A stretch of DNA of 42,310 bases from positions 1-42,310 of the forward strand of contig CACFCI010000006.1 in NCBI GenBank assembly GCA_902564785.1. The letters are read 5' to 3'. The number at the start of each line of letters is the position of its first letter. Positions within the stretch are counted from its first letter, which is position 1. This document shows positions 24,834 to 33,055 of this stretch, one piece after another. This DNA is from an uncultured Pelagibacteraceae bacterium. GTDB taxonomy: Bacteria > Pseudomonadota > Alphaproteobacteria > Pelagibacterales > Pelagibacteraceae. A program made the position numbers and the translations under genes. Below the pieces are notes generated by a model that was not told where the DNA came from, searched no databases, and worked only from the letters and a program-made list of their open reading frames with translations.

Positions 24834-26759
24834 TTATCCTTTGCCACGCCAAGGAATAGTTTTATCTATTATTTTTCTTAATGTAATATCAAATAAAAGA
24901 CCTAGTAGACCCATAATAATTATCGTTATCCAAATAACCTCCCACTGGAAGTATTTTTTCGCAACGTTTTCAACAAAACCAATACCTGTTGTACCTGCTA
25001 GAAACTCTGCAGCAACAAGTGTTCCCCAGCACATACCAACAGCAACTCTAATTCCTGTAAGAATTTCAGGAAGTGAATTAGGGAAAATCACATATCTTAA
25101 AATTTGTTTTTTAGTAGCCCCTAAAGAGTGGGCAGCATGAATTTTTGATAATTGAGTTCCTGATGCACCAGCTCTTGCAGAAATAATCATAATCGATAAA
25201 GAGACCATAAATAATAAAAATACTTTTCCAGAGTTATCAATTCCAAGTACAGAAATAATTAAAGGTGCCCATGCAAGAGGAGGTACAGGTCTGTAAAGTT
25301 CAATTAACGGATCAAAGAAACCTTTGGCAAATCTGTTTAGACCCATAAATAATCCCAATGGAACACCAATAATAATTCCAAACACCAATCCTAAAAACAC
25401 CCTCATAAAAGAGTCCCAGATATGTCCGTAAGGAACAGGAACTTTCAGTAATTTAAAGTCACCTGTTGCAACTTTTAAAACATTACTTTTAAAGTTTTCT
25501 TTTACAATTCCATCTTTTGTATGAACTGGGTATTCACCAGGCAATATATCAGCTATCCAATCTGGTAAAATGAAGCCTATCATTTTACTGACATCAACCA
25601 TTTCAATCCATAAAAGAGGAACATTTTTGTATCCAACACTTGGTTTTGATAGTTCCACAAATTTATTAAATGTATCAGATGGTTTAGGCAGCCATCTACC
25701 TGAACCTTGTTCAGAACAAGTTGCTCCACTTGCTACAATTGTTCCTGATGGAAACAAAAGGATATCAATTAATCTTAATCCACCTTGTTCTTTTTTTTGT
25801 AATTCATCAAACTCTAAGATGGCTTCTTGCATTTCATTTAAAGCATTAGGAGGATAAATACTTGCAAATTCTATTCTTCTTGCAATTTTAACGATATTTT
25901 TTGCATAGTCAGATGCTATCTCCTCACTATCATCTAAACTTTTTCTATAAGCTTTAATATCATCTTTTAATTGTTTTATTGCGCTTTTGAATAACGGATT
26001 GTGATTTCTTAATTTAAAAAACTTGTCATTTATTGAACTTAGTTCTTTTGCCGCTGCATCAAATTTTAACCCTTTAATAGTCTGAGGAGCAGTTGGTATC
26101 TCAATAGTGTTTTCTATTGATCCACTTCCAGAATCTATTGTGACAATTCCCCAACCACCTTGTTCATCAATAAGTTTTTGTCTTTCAATTTTTTGAGTGT
26201 CTGTTTCAAAAGGATAATTTTCCTTTTGAAAATTAATACTGAGTTGCTTTATTTGCTCAGTCATTTCTTGAATTTTTATTTTGGTATCTATTTCTATTAA
26301 TTCTTCACTAGTTAAGAATGGAATTAATTTAGAGGTTCTATCAATGTAACTTACAAGGATTGTTTTTTGTTGGTTATTTAGATCTGGAGATGCTTTTATT
26401 TCATTTGCAATTTTTACAAGATTTTTATTTTCAATTTTTATAATTGATGTACTTTTGAACTCTCTCTCTTCAATAGGAAATTGATATTTTAAACCTAATA
26501 ATGATTCATTTATTTTAGCAACTTGACACAATTCGTTTGCAGATTTTGGATAAAAACCTCTTGCTATATCCCATGAATAATAAAGCCACAGCATTAATAT
26601 TACACTACTACCAACAATTACCCAGTGCGTTCCACCTTTAGCTCTTTCTGGATTACCAAATACAGCATCAACTTTTTCAGTTTTAATTAATCTTCTTCCA
26701 TAAAGAATGCATCCAATAATAGATACTATAATTAGTATTGTTACAATTTGAGTTAGCAT
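24834..26759 (-). CDS. tauC: Taurine-type ABC transporter permease with large N-terminal periplasmic domain
   Basis: A 641-residue permease; TauC/SsuC proteins are usually about 250-280 residues. The C-terminal 200 residues are a standard domain: WDSFMRVFLGLVFGIIIGVPLG, LYRPVPPLAWAPLIISVLGI and the EAA-like loop AAHSLGATKKQILRYVIFPNSLPEI. Before it come two TM helices (3-20 and 47-65) and about 340 hydrophilic residues with heptad-like helices (about 150-330), predicted periplasmic. A cysteine-containing segment (GATCSEQGSGRWLPKPSDTF) precedes the core and resembles the start of nitrate/taurine permeases. Its start overlaps the ATPase stop by one base. The gene symbol rests on operon context; other sulfonates or amines are possible substrates. 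Confidence 0.82.
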   Translation of the reverse strand: MLTQIVTILIIVSIIGCILYGRRLIKTEKVDAVFGNPERAKGGTHWVIVGSSVILMLWLYYSWDIARGFYPKSANELCQVAKINESLLGLKYQFPIEEREFKSTSIIKIENKNLVKIANEIKASPDLNNQQKTILVSYIDRTSKLIPFLTSEELIEIDTKIKIQEMTEQIKQLSINFQKENYPFETDTQKIERQKLIDEQGGWGIVTIDSGSGSIENTIEIPTAPQTIKGLKFDAAAKELSSINDKFFKLRNHNPLFKSAIKQLKDDIKAYRKSLDDSEEIASDYAKNIVKIARRIEFASIYPPNALNEMQEAILEFDELQKKEQGGLRLIDILLFPSGTIVASGATCSEQGSGRWLPKPSDTFNKFVELSKPSVGYKNVPLLWIEMVDVSKMIGFILPDWIADILPGEYPVHTKDGIVKENFKSNVLKVATGDFKLLKVPVPYGHIWDSFMRVFLGLVFGIIIGVPLGLFMGLNRFAKGFFDPLIELYRPVPPLAWAPLIISVLGIDNSGKVFLLFMVSLSIMIISARAGASGTQLSKIHAAHSLGATKKQILRYVIFPNSLPEILTGIRVAVGMCWGTLVAAEFLAGTTGIGFVENVAKKYFQWEVIWITIIIMGLLGLLFDITLRKIIDKTIPWRGKG

Positions 26760-27556
26760 TAATTCTCTTTTCCCATTATTTCTTCTTCCATGTTCCAGAT
26801 CATGGATAAAATTTCTTCTCTAGTAGATGAAAATTCTTTATTTTTTTTAATTTCTCTTAAATCTTGTGTAAGACCCATTTCTGCAAATGGAAGACTGTAT
26901 TCTTTATGTATTCTTCCTGGTCTTGGTGCCATAACATATAATCTTTCACCAAGTAAGAGAGCCTCCTCCACAGAGTGAGTAATTAAAATAATAGTTTTTC
27001 CGGTTTCTTTCCAAATTTTTAAAACTAAAGACTGCATCTTTTCTCTTGTTAATGCATCTAAAGCCCCTAATGGCTCGTCCATTAAAATTAGATCAGGATT
27101 ATTTATTAAACATCTTGCAAGAGCAACTCTTTGCTGCATACCCCCAGACAATTGATAAGTAGGAGTGTTACTAAATCCTTTTAAACCAACTATATCTAAC
27201 CATTCCTCAACTTTATTAGCTGTAATTTCAGGATCTTCTTTTTTCATCCTAAGTCCAAAATTTACATTTTCAGCTACTGTTAACCATTCAAACAAAGCAC
27301 CTTGTTGAAATACCATTCCTCTTTCAACACCAGGCCCATCAATTTCATTATTATTTAATGTAATTTTTCCTGAAGTAGGTCTTAAAAATCCAGCAGTAAT
27401 GTTTAGTAAAGTTGTTTTTCCACAACCAGAAGGACCAAGAACCGTAAGTAACTCTCCTTTTTTTAATGTAAAACTTACATCCTTAAGTGCATGAACTGTT
27501 TCTCCTTTTGGAGTTTTAAAAATCATATTCAGATTTTGAGAAACAAGATCACTCAT
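26759..27556 (-). CDS. tauB: Taurine-type ABC transporter ATP-binding protein
   Basis: A 265-residue ATPase of the nitrate/sulfonate/taurine class: Walker A VLGPSGCGKTT (about 38-48), MVFQQGALFEWLTVAENV, signature LSGGMQQRVALAR (about 138-150), Walker B LILMDEPLGALDALTRE and H-loop ILITHSVEEA. The GMQQRV variant and EPLGALD are typical of TauB/SsuB. It overlaps the permease by one base and is separated from the binding-protein gene by an 85 bp gap with a strong hairpin. Confidence 0.9.
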   Translation of the reverse strand: MSDLVSQNLNMIFKTPKGETVHALKDVSFTLKKGELLTVLGPSGCGKTTLLNITAGFLRPTSGKITLNNNEIDGPGVERGMVFQQGALFEWLTVAENVNFGLRMKKEDPEITANKVEEWLDIVGLKGFSNTPTYQLSGGMQQRVALARCLINNPDLILMDEPLGALDALTREKMQSLVLKIWKETGKTIILITHSVEEALLLGERLYVMAPRPGRIHKEYSLPFAEMGLTQDLREIKKNKEFSSTREEILSMIWNMEEEIMGKEN

Positions 27557-27586
27557 AGTGCCCTTATATTTGAAATTTTTTAAAAA

Positions 27587-27620
27587 AAATAGGCACTAAT
27601 TATTTAATCAGTGCCTATTT
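27587..27620 (-). terminator. Strong hairpin after the tauA-like gene (terminator/attenuator)
   Basis: Arms AAATAGGCACT and AGTGCCTATTT (11 bases, perfect) enclose a 12-base loop. On the minus strand the stem is followed by a U-run (complement of the A-run 27582-27589). It lies between the binding-protein stop (27642) and the tauB-like start (27556), in the same relative position as the hairpin after the sugar-binding protein. It probably gives more binding protein than membrane components. Confidence 0.82.
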
Positions 27621-27641
27621 AAAAAGTTTTAACCTTTAAAA

Positions 27642-28583
27642 TTATAAAGGTAAGAAACTTGTATCTACGTTTCCTTTTGGTGTTCCCATTCCATCTAAGA
27701 AACCAGCTAGATTACCACTCTCCATAGATTTTTTAGTTTCTTCAGGAGTTAAGAATTTAAATCCATCTAAAGTACCCTTCATTTTTGATACTTCCATCGC
27801 AGATGCTTTAGACATTGAATTCAAATCGCTTTTACCTGAATTATATCTTGTGTTAGCTTCATGAGTAACTTCAACAAAAGTCCTTACCATACCTGGATTT
27901 TCATTCATAAACTTATTAGTTACAGAAGTAATATCTATACCTAGAATACCTCCAGCTCTAGCTTCCTCAACTGAAATTAATCTAGAACCAACTTCTGTAG
28001 CTGCTGCAATTGAATTACCACCAAATAAACATGCCATTGCAACATCACCACTTACTAAAGCTGCGGCTCCATCTTCTGGAACCATATCAATAACAGTCAT
28101 TTTGCTTGGATCGGCACCAACAATTTCCATACTTGCAGTAAAAACATAATCAGCCATAGTACCTAAAGGTACTGCAACTTTTTTACCCTCTAATTCACTA
28201 GCGTTTGCTTTTGTAATTCCAGAAGCATTAGATGTAACACATGTAGTTCCACCCATTCCGTATTCCATTGCAATATCAATCAGTTTGATAGGTGCATTAG
28301 ATTTTACAGCATTGATAAAAGGCACTAAACCTTGTGAGTAAGAAATATCAATATCTCCTGCTAGCATGGCTTCTGTCATTTCCACACCAGTATTGAAGCT
28401 TGTCCACTTGACTGGAACTCCTAAAGCTTTTGAGTAATTTTTCTTCATCATGTCCTCTAGGTTTGGACTTGGCCATTCTAGAAAGTATGCAACTCTAACT
28501 TCATTTGCAGCTGAATTAGCAACTGAAATTGATAGGTTAAGTGCAAAAATAGATCCTAGAATAAAACTTAGTATTTTTTTCAT
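27642..28583 (-). CDS. tauA: Taurine-type ABC transporter substrate-binding protein
   Basis: A 313-residue periplasmic protein with a signal peptide (cut after ISVANSA, about residue 25). The mature sequence begins ANEVRVAYFLEWPSPNLEDMMKKNYSKALGVPVKWTSFNTGVEMTEAMLAGDIDISYSQGLVPFINAVKS, typical of NMT1/TauA-type proteins. A later block LEGKKVAVPLGTMADYVFTASMEIVGADPSKMTVIDM follows. The WPSPN and TGVEM variants resemble TauA-like proteins of marine alphaproteobacteria. Taurine is the likeliest ligand given the divergent aminotransferase and alanine dehydrogenase. Shine-Dalgarno AGGGGAA precedes the ATG. Confidence 0.83.
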   Translation of the reverse strand: MKKILSFILGSIFALNLSISVANSAANEVRVAYFLEWPSPNLEDMMKKNYSKALGVPVKWTSFNTGVEMTEAMLAGDIDISYSQGLVPFINAVKSNAPIKLIDIAMEYGMGGTTCVTSNASGITKANASELEGKKVAVPLGTMADYVFTASMEIVGADPSKMTVIDMVPEDGAAALVSGDVAMACLFGGNSIAAATEVGSRLISVEEARAGGILGIDITSVTNKFMNENPGMVRTFVEVTHEANTRYNSGKSDLNSMSKASAMEVSKMKGTLDGFKFLTPEETKKSMESGNLAGFLDGMGTPKGNVDTSFLPL

Positions 28584-28764
28584 TTATTCCCCTATGTTTA
28601 ATTAATTAAATTCTGGATATTTAAATTCAAATTGTCTCCGAAGTAAAACAAAAAAAGAAACTTATACAATCCTTAGTTGTGTCAATAATGTGGTAGTTAA
28701 TCCATTTATTTTAGTCTAAAGAGGCTTTAAGATTAATTAAAATATTTTATAGAAAGAAATTTTT
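28584..28764. promoter_or_regulatory. Divergent promoter region between tauA-like and aminotransferase genes
   Basis: This 181 bp gap is the largest in the window and should carry the promoters of both divergent taurine operons. It contains AT-rich tracts on each side and an imperfect inverted repeat TAAAG-AGG-CTTTA (28717-28729) near the aminotransferase side, a possible regulator site. I cannot assign -35/-10 boxes with confidence and see no riboswitch-like fold or small gene. Confidence 0.35.
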
Positions 28765-30111
28765 ATGAGCACACAAAACAAAACAGCAATTCCAAATTCT
28801 TTAAATGAACATTGGATGCCATTTACATCTAACAAGGACTTTAAAGAGAACCCAAGATTAATTGTTGAAGCTAAAGGTGTGTATTTAAAAAACCATCAAG
28901 GACAAACTCAAATTGATGCTAGCTCTGGATTATTTTGCAATCCTTTAGGTCATGGTAGAGAAGAAATTATAGAAGCAATAACAAATCAATTAAAAACTTT
29001 AGATTATTGTCAACCTTTCCAACAAGGTTTTGGTGGATCTTTTGAATTAGCGACTAGAATTTCAAAACATACTCCAGGAAACTTGAATAGAATGTTTTAT
29101 ACTATTTGTGGTTCAACAGCTGTTGAAACTGCAATTAAAATTGCAATCGCTTATCATAGAGCAAGAGGAGATAGTCAAAGATTTAGATTTGTAGGTAGAG
29201 AAAGAGGTTACCATGGAATGAATATTGGTGCGACTTCTGTTGGAGGTATGGTTAATAATGTTAAAACTTTTGCAAGTGTTTTAATGCCAGGTGTTGTTCA
29301 TATGAGACATACTCATTTGCCAGAACATAAGTTTGTAAGTGGTCAACCAGAAACTGGTGTTGAGTTAGCAGAAGATTTAGAAAGAATTTGTATGAACTTT
29401 GGAGCTGAGAATATTGCAGCTTGTATTGTTGAGCCTATTGCAGGATCAACAGGCACATTAGTCCCACCAAAGGGATATCTACAAAGATTAAGAGAAATTT
29501 GTAACAAACATGGAATACTCTTAATTTTTGATGAAGTAATTACAGGATGGGGAAGAACAGGATCTCCATTTGCATCTCAAGAGTACGGAGTTACTCCAGA
29601 CATGATGACAATGGCAAAAGCTACTACAAACGGAATTAGTCCAATGGGTGTTGTTGCATGTAAAGAAGATATTTATGATGCTATTGCAGAAAATGCTCCT
29701 AAAGGAACAATTGAATTATTCCATGGATATACTTATTCTGGAATTCCAATTTCAGTAGCTGCTGGATTAGCAGTTCAAGATATTATTGAAAAAGATGATA
29801 TTTTTAATCGAGCTAAAAATTTAGCACCTTATTTTCAAGAAGGTTTAATGTCTTTAAAAGATATTGATGTGGTTGATAACATTAGAGGGTACGGAATGAT
29901 GGGTGGAATAGATTTAGTTATGGATAAAAAACCAGGTGCTGCTGGATTTACTTGTTTTAAGCATTGCTATGAAGCTGGAGTTAATTTTAAAGCTACAGGT
30001 GATTGTTTAATTATTGCTCCAATGTTTATTTGTGAAAAAAAACACATTGATGAGATTATTGAAAAACTTCGAACTGGAATAACAAATTACGCAAAAAGTA
30101 AAAAGAATTAA
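28765..30111 (+). CDS. tpa: Class III aminotransferase, taurine/beta-alanine:pyruvate type
   Basis: A 448-residue PLP enzyme. The start LNEHWMPFTSNKDFKENPRL and ASSGLFCNPLGHGR are typical of omega-amino acid:pyruvate aminotransferases. Other motifs are YHGMNIGATSVGG (149-161), the cofactor Asp256 in IFDEVITGWGR, and Lys285 in MAKATTNGISPMG, the Schiff-base lysine. It would move the amino group of taurine or beta-alanine to pyruvate, giving sulfoacetaldehyde (or malonate semialdehyde) and alanine. The next gene is alanine dehydrogenase, the usual partner that regenerates pyruvate, and the divergent operon is a taurine-type importer. The symbol therefore rests on context; sequence alone does not separate taurine from beta-alanine. 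Confidence 0.83.
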   Translation: MSTQNKTAIPNSLNEHWMPFTSNKDFKENPRLIVEAKGVYLKNHQGQTQIDASSGLFCNPLGHGREEIIEAITNQLKTLDYCQPFQQGFGGSFELATRISKHTPGNLNRMFYTICGSTAVETAIKIAIAYHRARGDSQRFRFVGRERGYHGMNIGATSVGGMVNNVKTFASVLMPGVVHMRHTHLPEHKFVSGQPETGVELAEDLERICMNFGAENIAACIVEPIAGSTGTLVPPKGYLQRLREICNKHGILLIFDEVITGWGRTGSPFASQEYGVTPDMMTMAKATTNGISPMGVVACKEDIYDAIAENAPKGTIELFHGYTYSGIPISVAAGLAVQDIIEKDDIFNRAKNLAPYFQEGLMSLKDIDVVDNIRGYGMMGGIDLVMDKKPGAAGFTCFKHCYEAGVNFKATGDCLIIAPMFICEKKHIDEIIEKLRTGITNYAKSKKN

Positions 30112-30120
30112 TTTTCGTTT

Positions 30121-31233
30121 ATGAAAATTGGGGTTCCTAAAGAAATAAAACCACAAGAAAATAGAATTGGTTTAACACCTGATAGTGTTAAAACTTTAGT
30201 TTCAGAAGGACATGAAGTTTTAGTTGAAAATAATGGTGGATTTGAAGCTGGTTTTGAAAATGATCAATATTTAAAAGCTGGGGCTAAAATTGCTGATACA
30301 GCAGCTGATATTTTTAATGATGCAGAAATAATTGTTAAAGTTAAAGAACCCCAAAAAACAGAAGTTGATATGATTAGAGAAAATCAAATCGTATATACTT
30401 ATCTTCATTTAGCCGCTGCAAAAGAATTAACTGAGGGATTAATAAAATCAAAAAGTATTAATATTGCTTATGAAACAGTAACAGATGATAATGGAAGACT
30501 ACCTTTGCTTGCGCCTATGAGTGCCGTTGCTGGAAGAATGTCAGTACAAGCAGGGGCTCATTGTTTAGAGAAAAACCAAAGTGGAAGAGGTTTACTTTTG
30601 GGAGGCGCACCAGGTGTGACAGGTGGAACGGTAGTTATATTAGGTGGAGGAGTTGTTGGAGAAAATGCTGCAGTAATCGCAACTGGTATGCAAGCAAAAG
30701 TTCATATTGTAGATAAATCTGAGGCCAGATTAAAAGAACTTGTTGACACGTTTGGAGATAAAATTATTCCAGAACAAAGTGACAAAACCGATTTAGATAA
30801 ATTAGTTGCAGAGGCTGATCTGTTAGTAGGTGGAGTATTAATTCCAGGTGCAGAAGCTCCAAAATTAGTTACTAGAGATATGATTAAGTTAATGAAAAGA
30901 GGCTCAGTAATTGTTGATGTCGCAATTGATCAAGGAGGGTGTGTCGAAACAAGCAAACCAACAACACATGGAGACCCAACTTATATAGTTGACGAAGTAG
31001 TTCATTACTGTGTAGCAAATATGCCAGGAGGCGTTCCTAGAACTTCAACATTGGCATTAAATAACGCAACATTACCTTTCTTAGTTAAACTAGCTAATAA
31101 AGGGTATCAAAAAGCACTTAGTGAAGATAAAAATTTTCTTGCAGGATTAAACATTTTTAAAGGACAAGTAACTTACAAGGCAGTTGCAGATGTTTTTGGA
31201 TATCAATATGTTGAGCCATCAAGTGTAATTTGA
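30121..31233 (+). CDS. ald: Alanine dehydrogenase
   Basis: A 370-residue NAD-dependent enzyme converting alanine to pyruvate and ammonium. Recognisable are the N-terminal MKIGVPKEIKPQENRIGLTP, VKVKEPQKTE, the catalytic His in YTYLHLAAAKELT (about 92-104), the Rossmann motif VILGGGVVGENAA (about 171-183), and VVHYCVANMPGGVPRTST. Length and motifs are standard. It begins 9 bases after the aminotransferase stop. Together they release taurine nitrogen as ammonium while recycling the pyruvate acceptor. Confidence 0.93.
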   Translation: MKIGVPKEIKPQENRIGLTPDSVKTLVSEGHEVLVENNGGFEAGFENDQYLKAGAKIADTAADIFNDAEIIVKVKEPQKTEVDMIRENQIVYTYLHLAAAKELTEGLIKSKSINIAYETVTDDNGRLPLLAPMSAVAGRMSVQAGAHCLEKNQSGRGLLLGGAPGVTGGTVVILGGGVVGENAAVIATGMQAKVHIVDKSEARLKELVDTFGDKIIPEQSDKTDLDKLVAEADLLVGGVLIPGAEAPKLVTRDMIKLMKRGSVIVDVAIDQGGCVETSKPTTHGDPTYIVDEVVHYCVANMPGGVPRTSTLALNNATLPFLVKLANKGYQKALSEDKNFLAGLNIFKGQVTYKAVADVFGYQYVEPSSVI

Positions 31234-31256
31234 ATAATATTTTAAAGATTATTCAA
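31230..31256 (+). terminator. Weak terminator-like hairpin after ald
   Basis: Arms TTGAATAAT and ATTATTCAA (9 bases, perfect) with a 9-base loop start in the ald stop codon and are followed by a T-rich stretch (GTATTTTAATTG). The stem is AT-only except for one G-C pair, so efficiency is uncertain. It marks the break between the taurine operon and the surface-sugar genes. Confidence 0.45.
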
Positions 31257-31271
31257 GTATTTTAATTGTTA

Positions 31272-32000
31272 ATGATAAATAATATCAAATATAAAAATAT
31301 TACATTTAACAACCTAAGCGAAAAAGATTTCCCAAATTTGATGAATAGTGATGGATTATTCACTTTTCCAGCAGCACCACCACTTGCCAAATTAGAATTA
31401 AATTCAGAATACCACAAATCATTAATTTCATCGGATTATGTTTTTTTTGATAGTGGTTATTTTGTTTTACTACTAAGATATTTAAAAGGGATAAAAGTAA
31501 ATAAATTTTCAGGATATAAATTTCTTAAACTCTTGTTTAAACATTTAAATTCAAATAAAGAAAAAAAAATTTTCTTAGTTGATCCATTCGCTAAAAATTC
31601 AGAAAAAAACTTAGAATATTTACAAAATTTAGGTTGTGTAAATATAAAAAAATATGTTGCACCTATATATGATCCAATTTCAATAAAAGACGAGAATTTA
31701 TTAAGAGAAATAAAAAATTTTCAACCTGAATTTATAGTTATAAATCTTGGTGGTGGTGTACAAGAGGTTTTAGGATATTTTTTAAAAATAAATATTAATT
31801 TTAAATCTAAAATAATTTGCACAGGTGGTGCAATTTCATATTTTACAAAAGATCAAGCTCCAATAAATGATATGATTGATAAATTATATTTAGGTTGGTT
31901 TTTTAGACTTTTGTTTAATCCTATGGTTTTTATACCCAGATTATCAAAATCTTTATCATTATTTTTTAAAGTCCTAAAAGATAAAGTGGAAATTATTTAA
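31272..32000 (+). CDS. WecG/TagA/CpsF family glycosyltransferase
   Basis: A 242-residue protein from the ATG at 31272; an in-frame TTG two codons earlier is the less likely start. It shows the WecG/TagA pattern in order: SDYVFFDSGYFVLLLRYLKGIKVNKFSGYKFL (acceptor/base region), KKIFLVDPFAKNSEKN, FIVINLGGGVQEVLGYF (in place of the usual LGxPKQExW), and CTGGAISYFTKDQAPINDMIDKLYLGWFFRLLFNP. The family transfers ManNAc(A) or related sugars from UDP-sugars to lipid-linked acceptors at the inner membrane, for polysaccharide synthesis. The PKQE replacement is unusual. It precedes an NDP-sugar epimerase by 25 bases. Confidence 0.78.
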   Translation: MINNIKYKNITFNNLSEKDFPNLMNSDGLFTFPAAPPLAKLELNSEYHKSLISSDYVFFDSGYFVLLLRYLKGIKVNKFSGYKFLKLLFKHLNSNKEKKIFLVDPFAKNSEKNLEYLQNLGCVNIKKYVAPIYDPISIKDENLLREIKNFQPEFIVINLGGGVQEVLGYFLKININFKSKIICTGGAISYFTKDQAPINDMIDKLYLGWFFRLLFNPMVFIPRLSKSLSLFFKVLKDKVEII

Positions 32001-32025
32001 AAACAAATTAATACATAGATTTAAA

Positions 32026-33036
32026 ATGATTAAAAATAAAAAAATTCTTATTGTTGGTGCAGGTGGTTTTATTGGTGGTCATCTAGTAGATAGATTACTT
32101 AAAGATGGTAATTCAATTATTTCATGCGATATAAAACCTAAAGAATATTGGTTTCAAGATTTTGAAAATTCTGAAAACCATTATTCGATGGACATGAAAG
32201 ATATAACTAATTGTAAAAAAGTAACCAAAGGTGTTGATTACGTTTTTAACATGGCATGTAATATGGGAGGAATGGGCTTTATAGAAAATAATAAAGCTGA
32301 ATGTATGCAGTCTGTTTTGATTAATACAAACTTATTAATTGCATGTAACGAAGATAAAGTTAGCAAATATTTTTTTTCTTCAAGTGCATGCGCATATAAT
32401 AAAACAAAACAACAAGAAGTTTTTATTGATGGTTTAAAAGAAGAGGATGCTTATCCAGCAGACCCAGAGGATGGATATGGGTGGGAAAAATTATTTAGCG
32501 AAAGAATGTGCAGGCATTTTATGGAAGATTATGGCATTCAAGTTAGGGTAGCAAGATATCATAATATATATGGACCCTATGGTACTTTCGACGGCGGAAG
32601 AGAAAAAGCTCCAGCTGCACTTTGTCGTAAAGTTTTTAATGCTAAAAAAAATAAAGACACAAAAATCGAGGTTTGGGGAGATGGAAAACAAACACGTACA
32701 TTTTTATATATAGATGATTGTATTGAAGGAACGTTGAGATTATTTGAGTCTGATTTCTCAGACCCAGTGAATATAGGAAGTGACGAACAAGTATCGATAA
32801 ACCAGATGATAGAAATTATTGAAGGTATTTCTGGAATACAAAGATTAGAAAAAATATATCAGCTAGACAAACCTAAAGGTGTAAGAGGAAGATCAAGCAA
32901 TAATGACTTAGTAAAAAAAGTTTTAAACTGGAGTTATAATATTAAATTGAAAGATGGCTTACAAAAGACTTATGACTGGATTTCTTCAGAAATGCAAAAA
33001 GAAGGTGTCAATATTAGCAGGTTTACAAAGTCTTAA
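32026..33036 (+). CDS. GDP-mannose 3,5-epimerase-like NDP-sugar epimerase
   Basis: A 336-residue extended SDR. It has the NAD motif GAGGFIGGH (11-19), then NMACNMGGMGFI (75-86), SSSACAY with catalytic-type Cys122, Tyr151 and Lys155 in DGYGWEK, and GGREKAPAALCRK with Lys194. This residue set (Cys, Lys, Tyr-Lys) and long stretches such as ARYHNIYGPYGTFDGG and EGVRGRSSNND are the hallmarks of plant GDP-D-mannose 3',5'-epimerase, which makes GDP-L-galactose. The likely role here is an L-galactose or L-gulose-type precursor for surface polysaccharide; the product is not proven. It follows a WecG-family gene. Confidence 0.85.
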   Translation: MIKNKKILIVGAGGFIGGHLVDRLLKDGNSIISCDIKPKEYWFQDFENSENHYSMDMKDITNCKKVTKGVDYVFNMACNMGGMGFIENNKAECMQSVLINTNLLIACNEDKVSKYFFSSSACAYNKTKQQEVFIDGLKEEDAYPADPEDGYGWEKLFSERMCRHFMEDYGIQVRVARYHNIYGPYGTFDGGREKAPAALCRKVFNAKKNKDTKIEVWGDGKQTRTFLYIDDCIEGTLRLFESDFSDPVNIGSDEQVSINQMIEIIEGISGIQRLEKIYQLDKPKGVRGRSSNNDLVKKVLNWSYNIKLKDGLQKTYDWISSEMQKEGVNISRFTKS

Positions 33037-33055
33037 ATAATTATTAATTTTCTTT

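Noticed and set aside
33037..33055. Glycine riboswitch before the dimethylglycine-type dehydrogenase gene
   Set aside because: The gap is only 19 bases, too short for any riboswitch.
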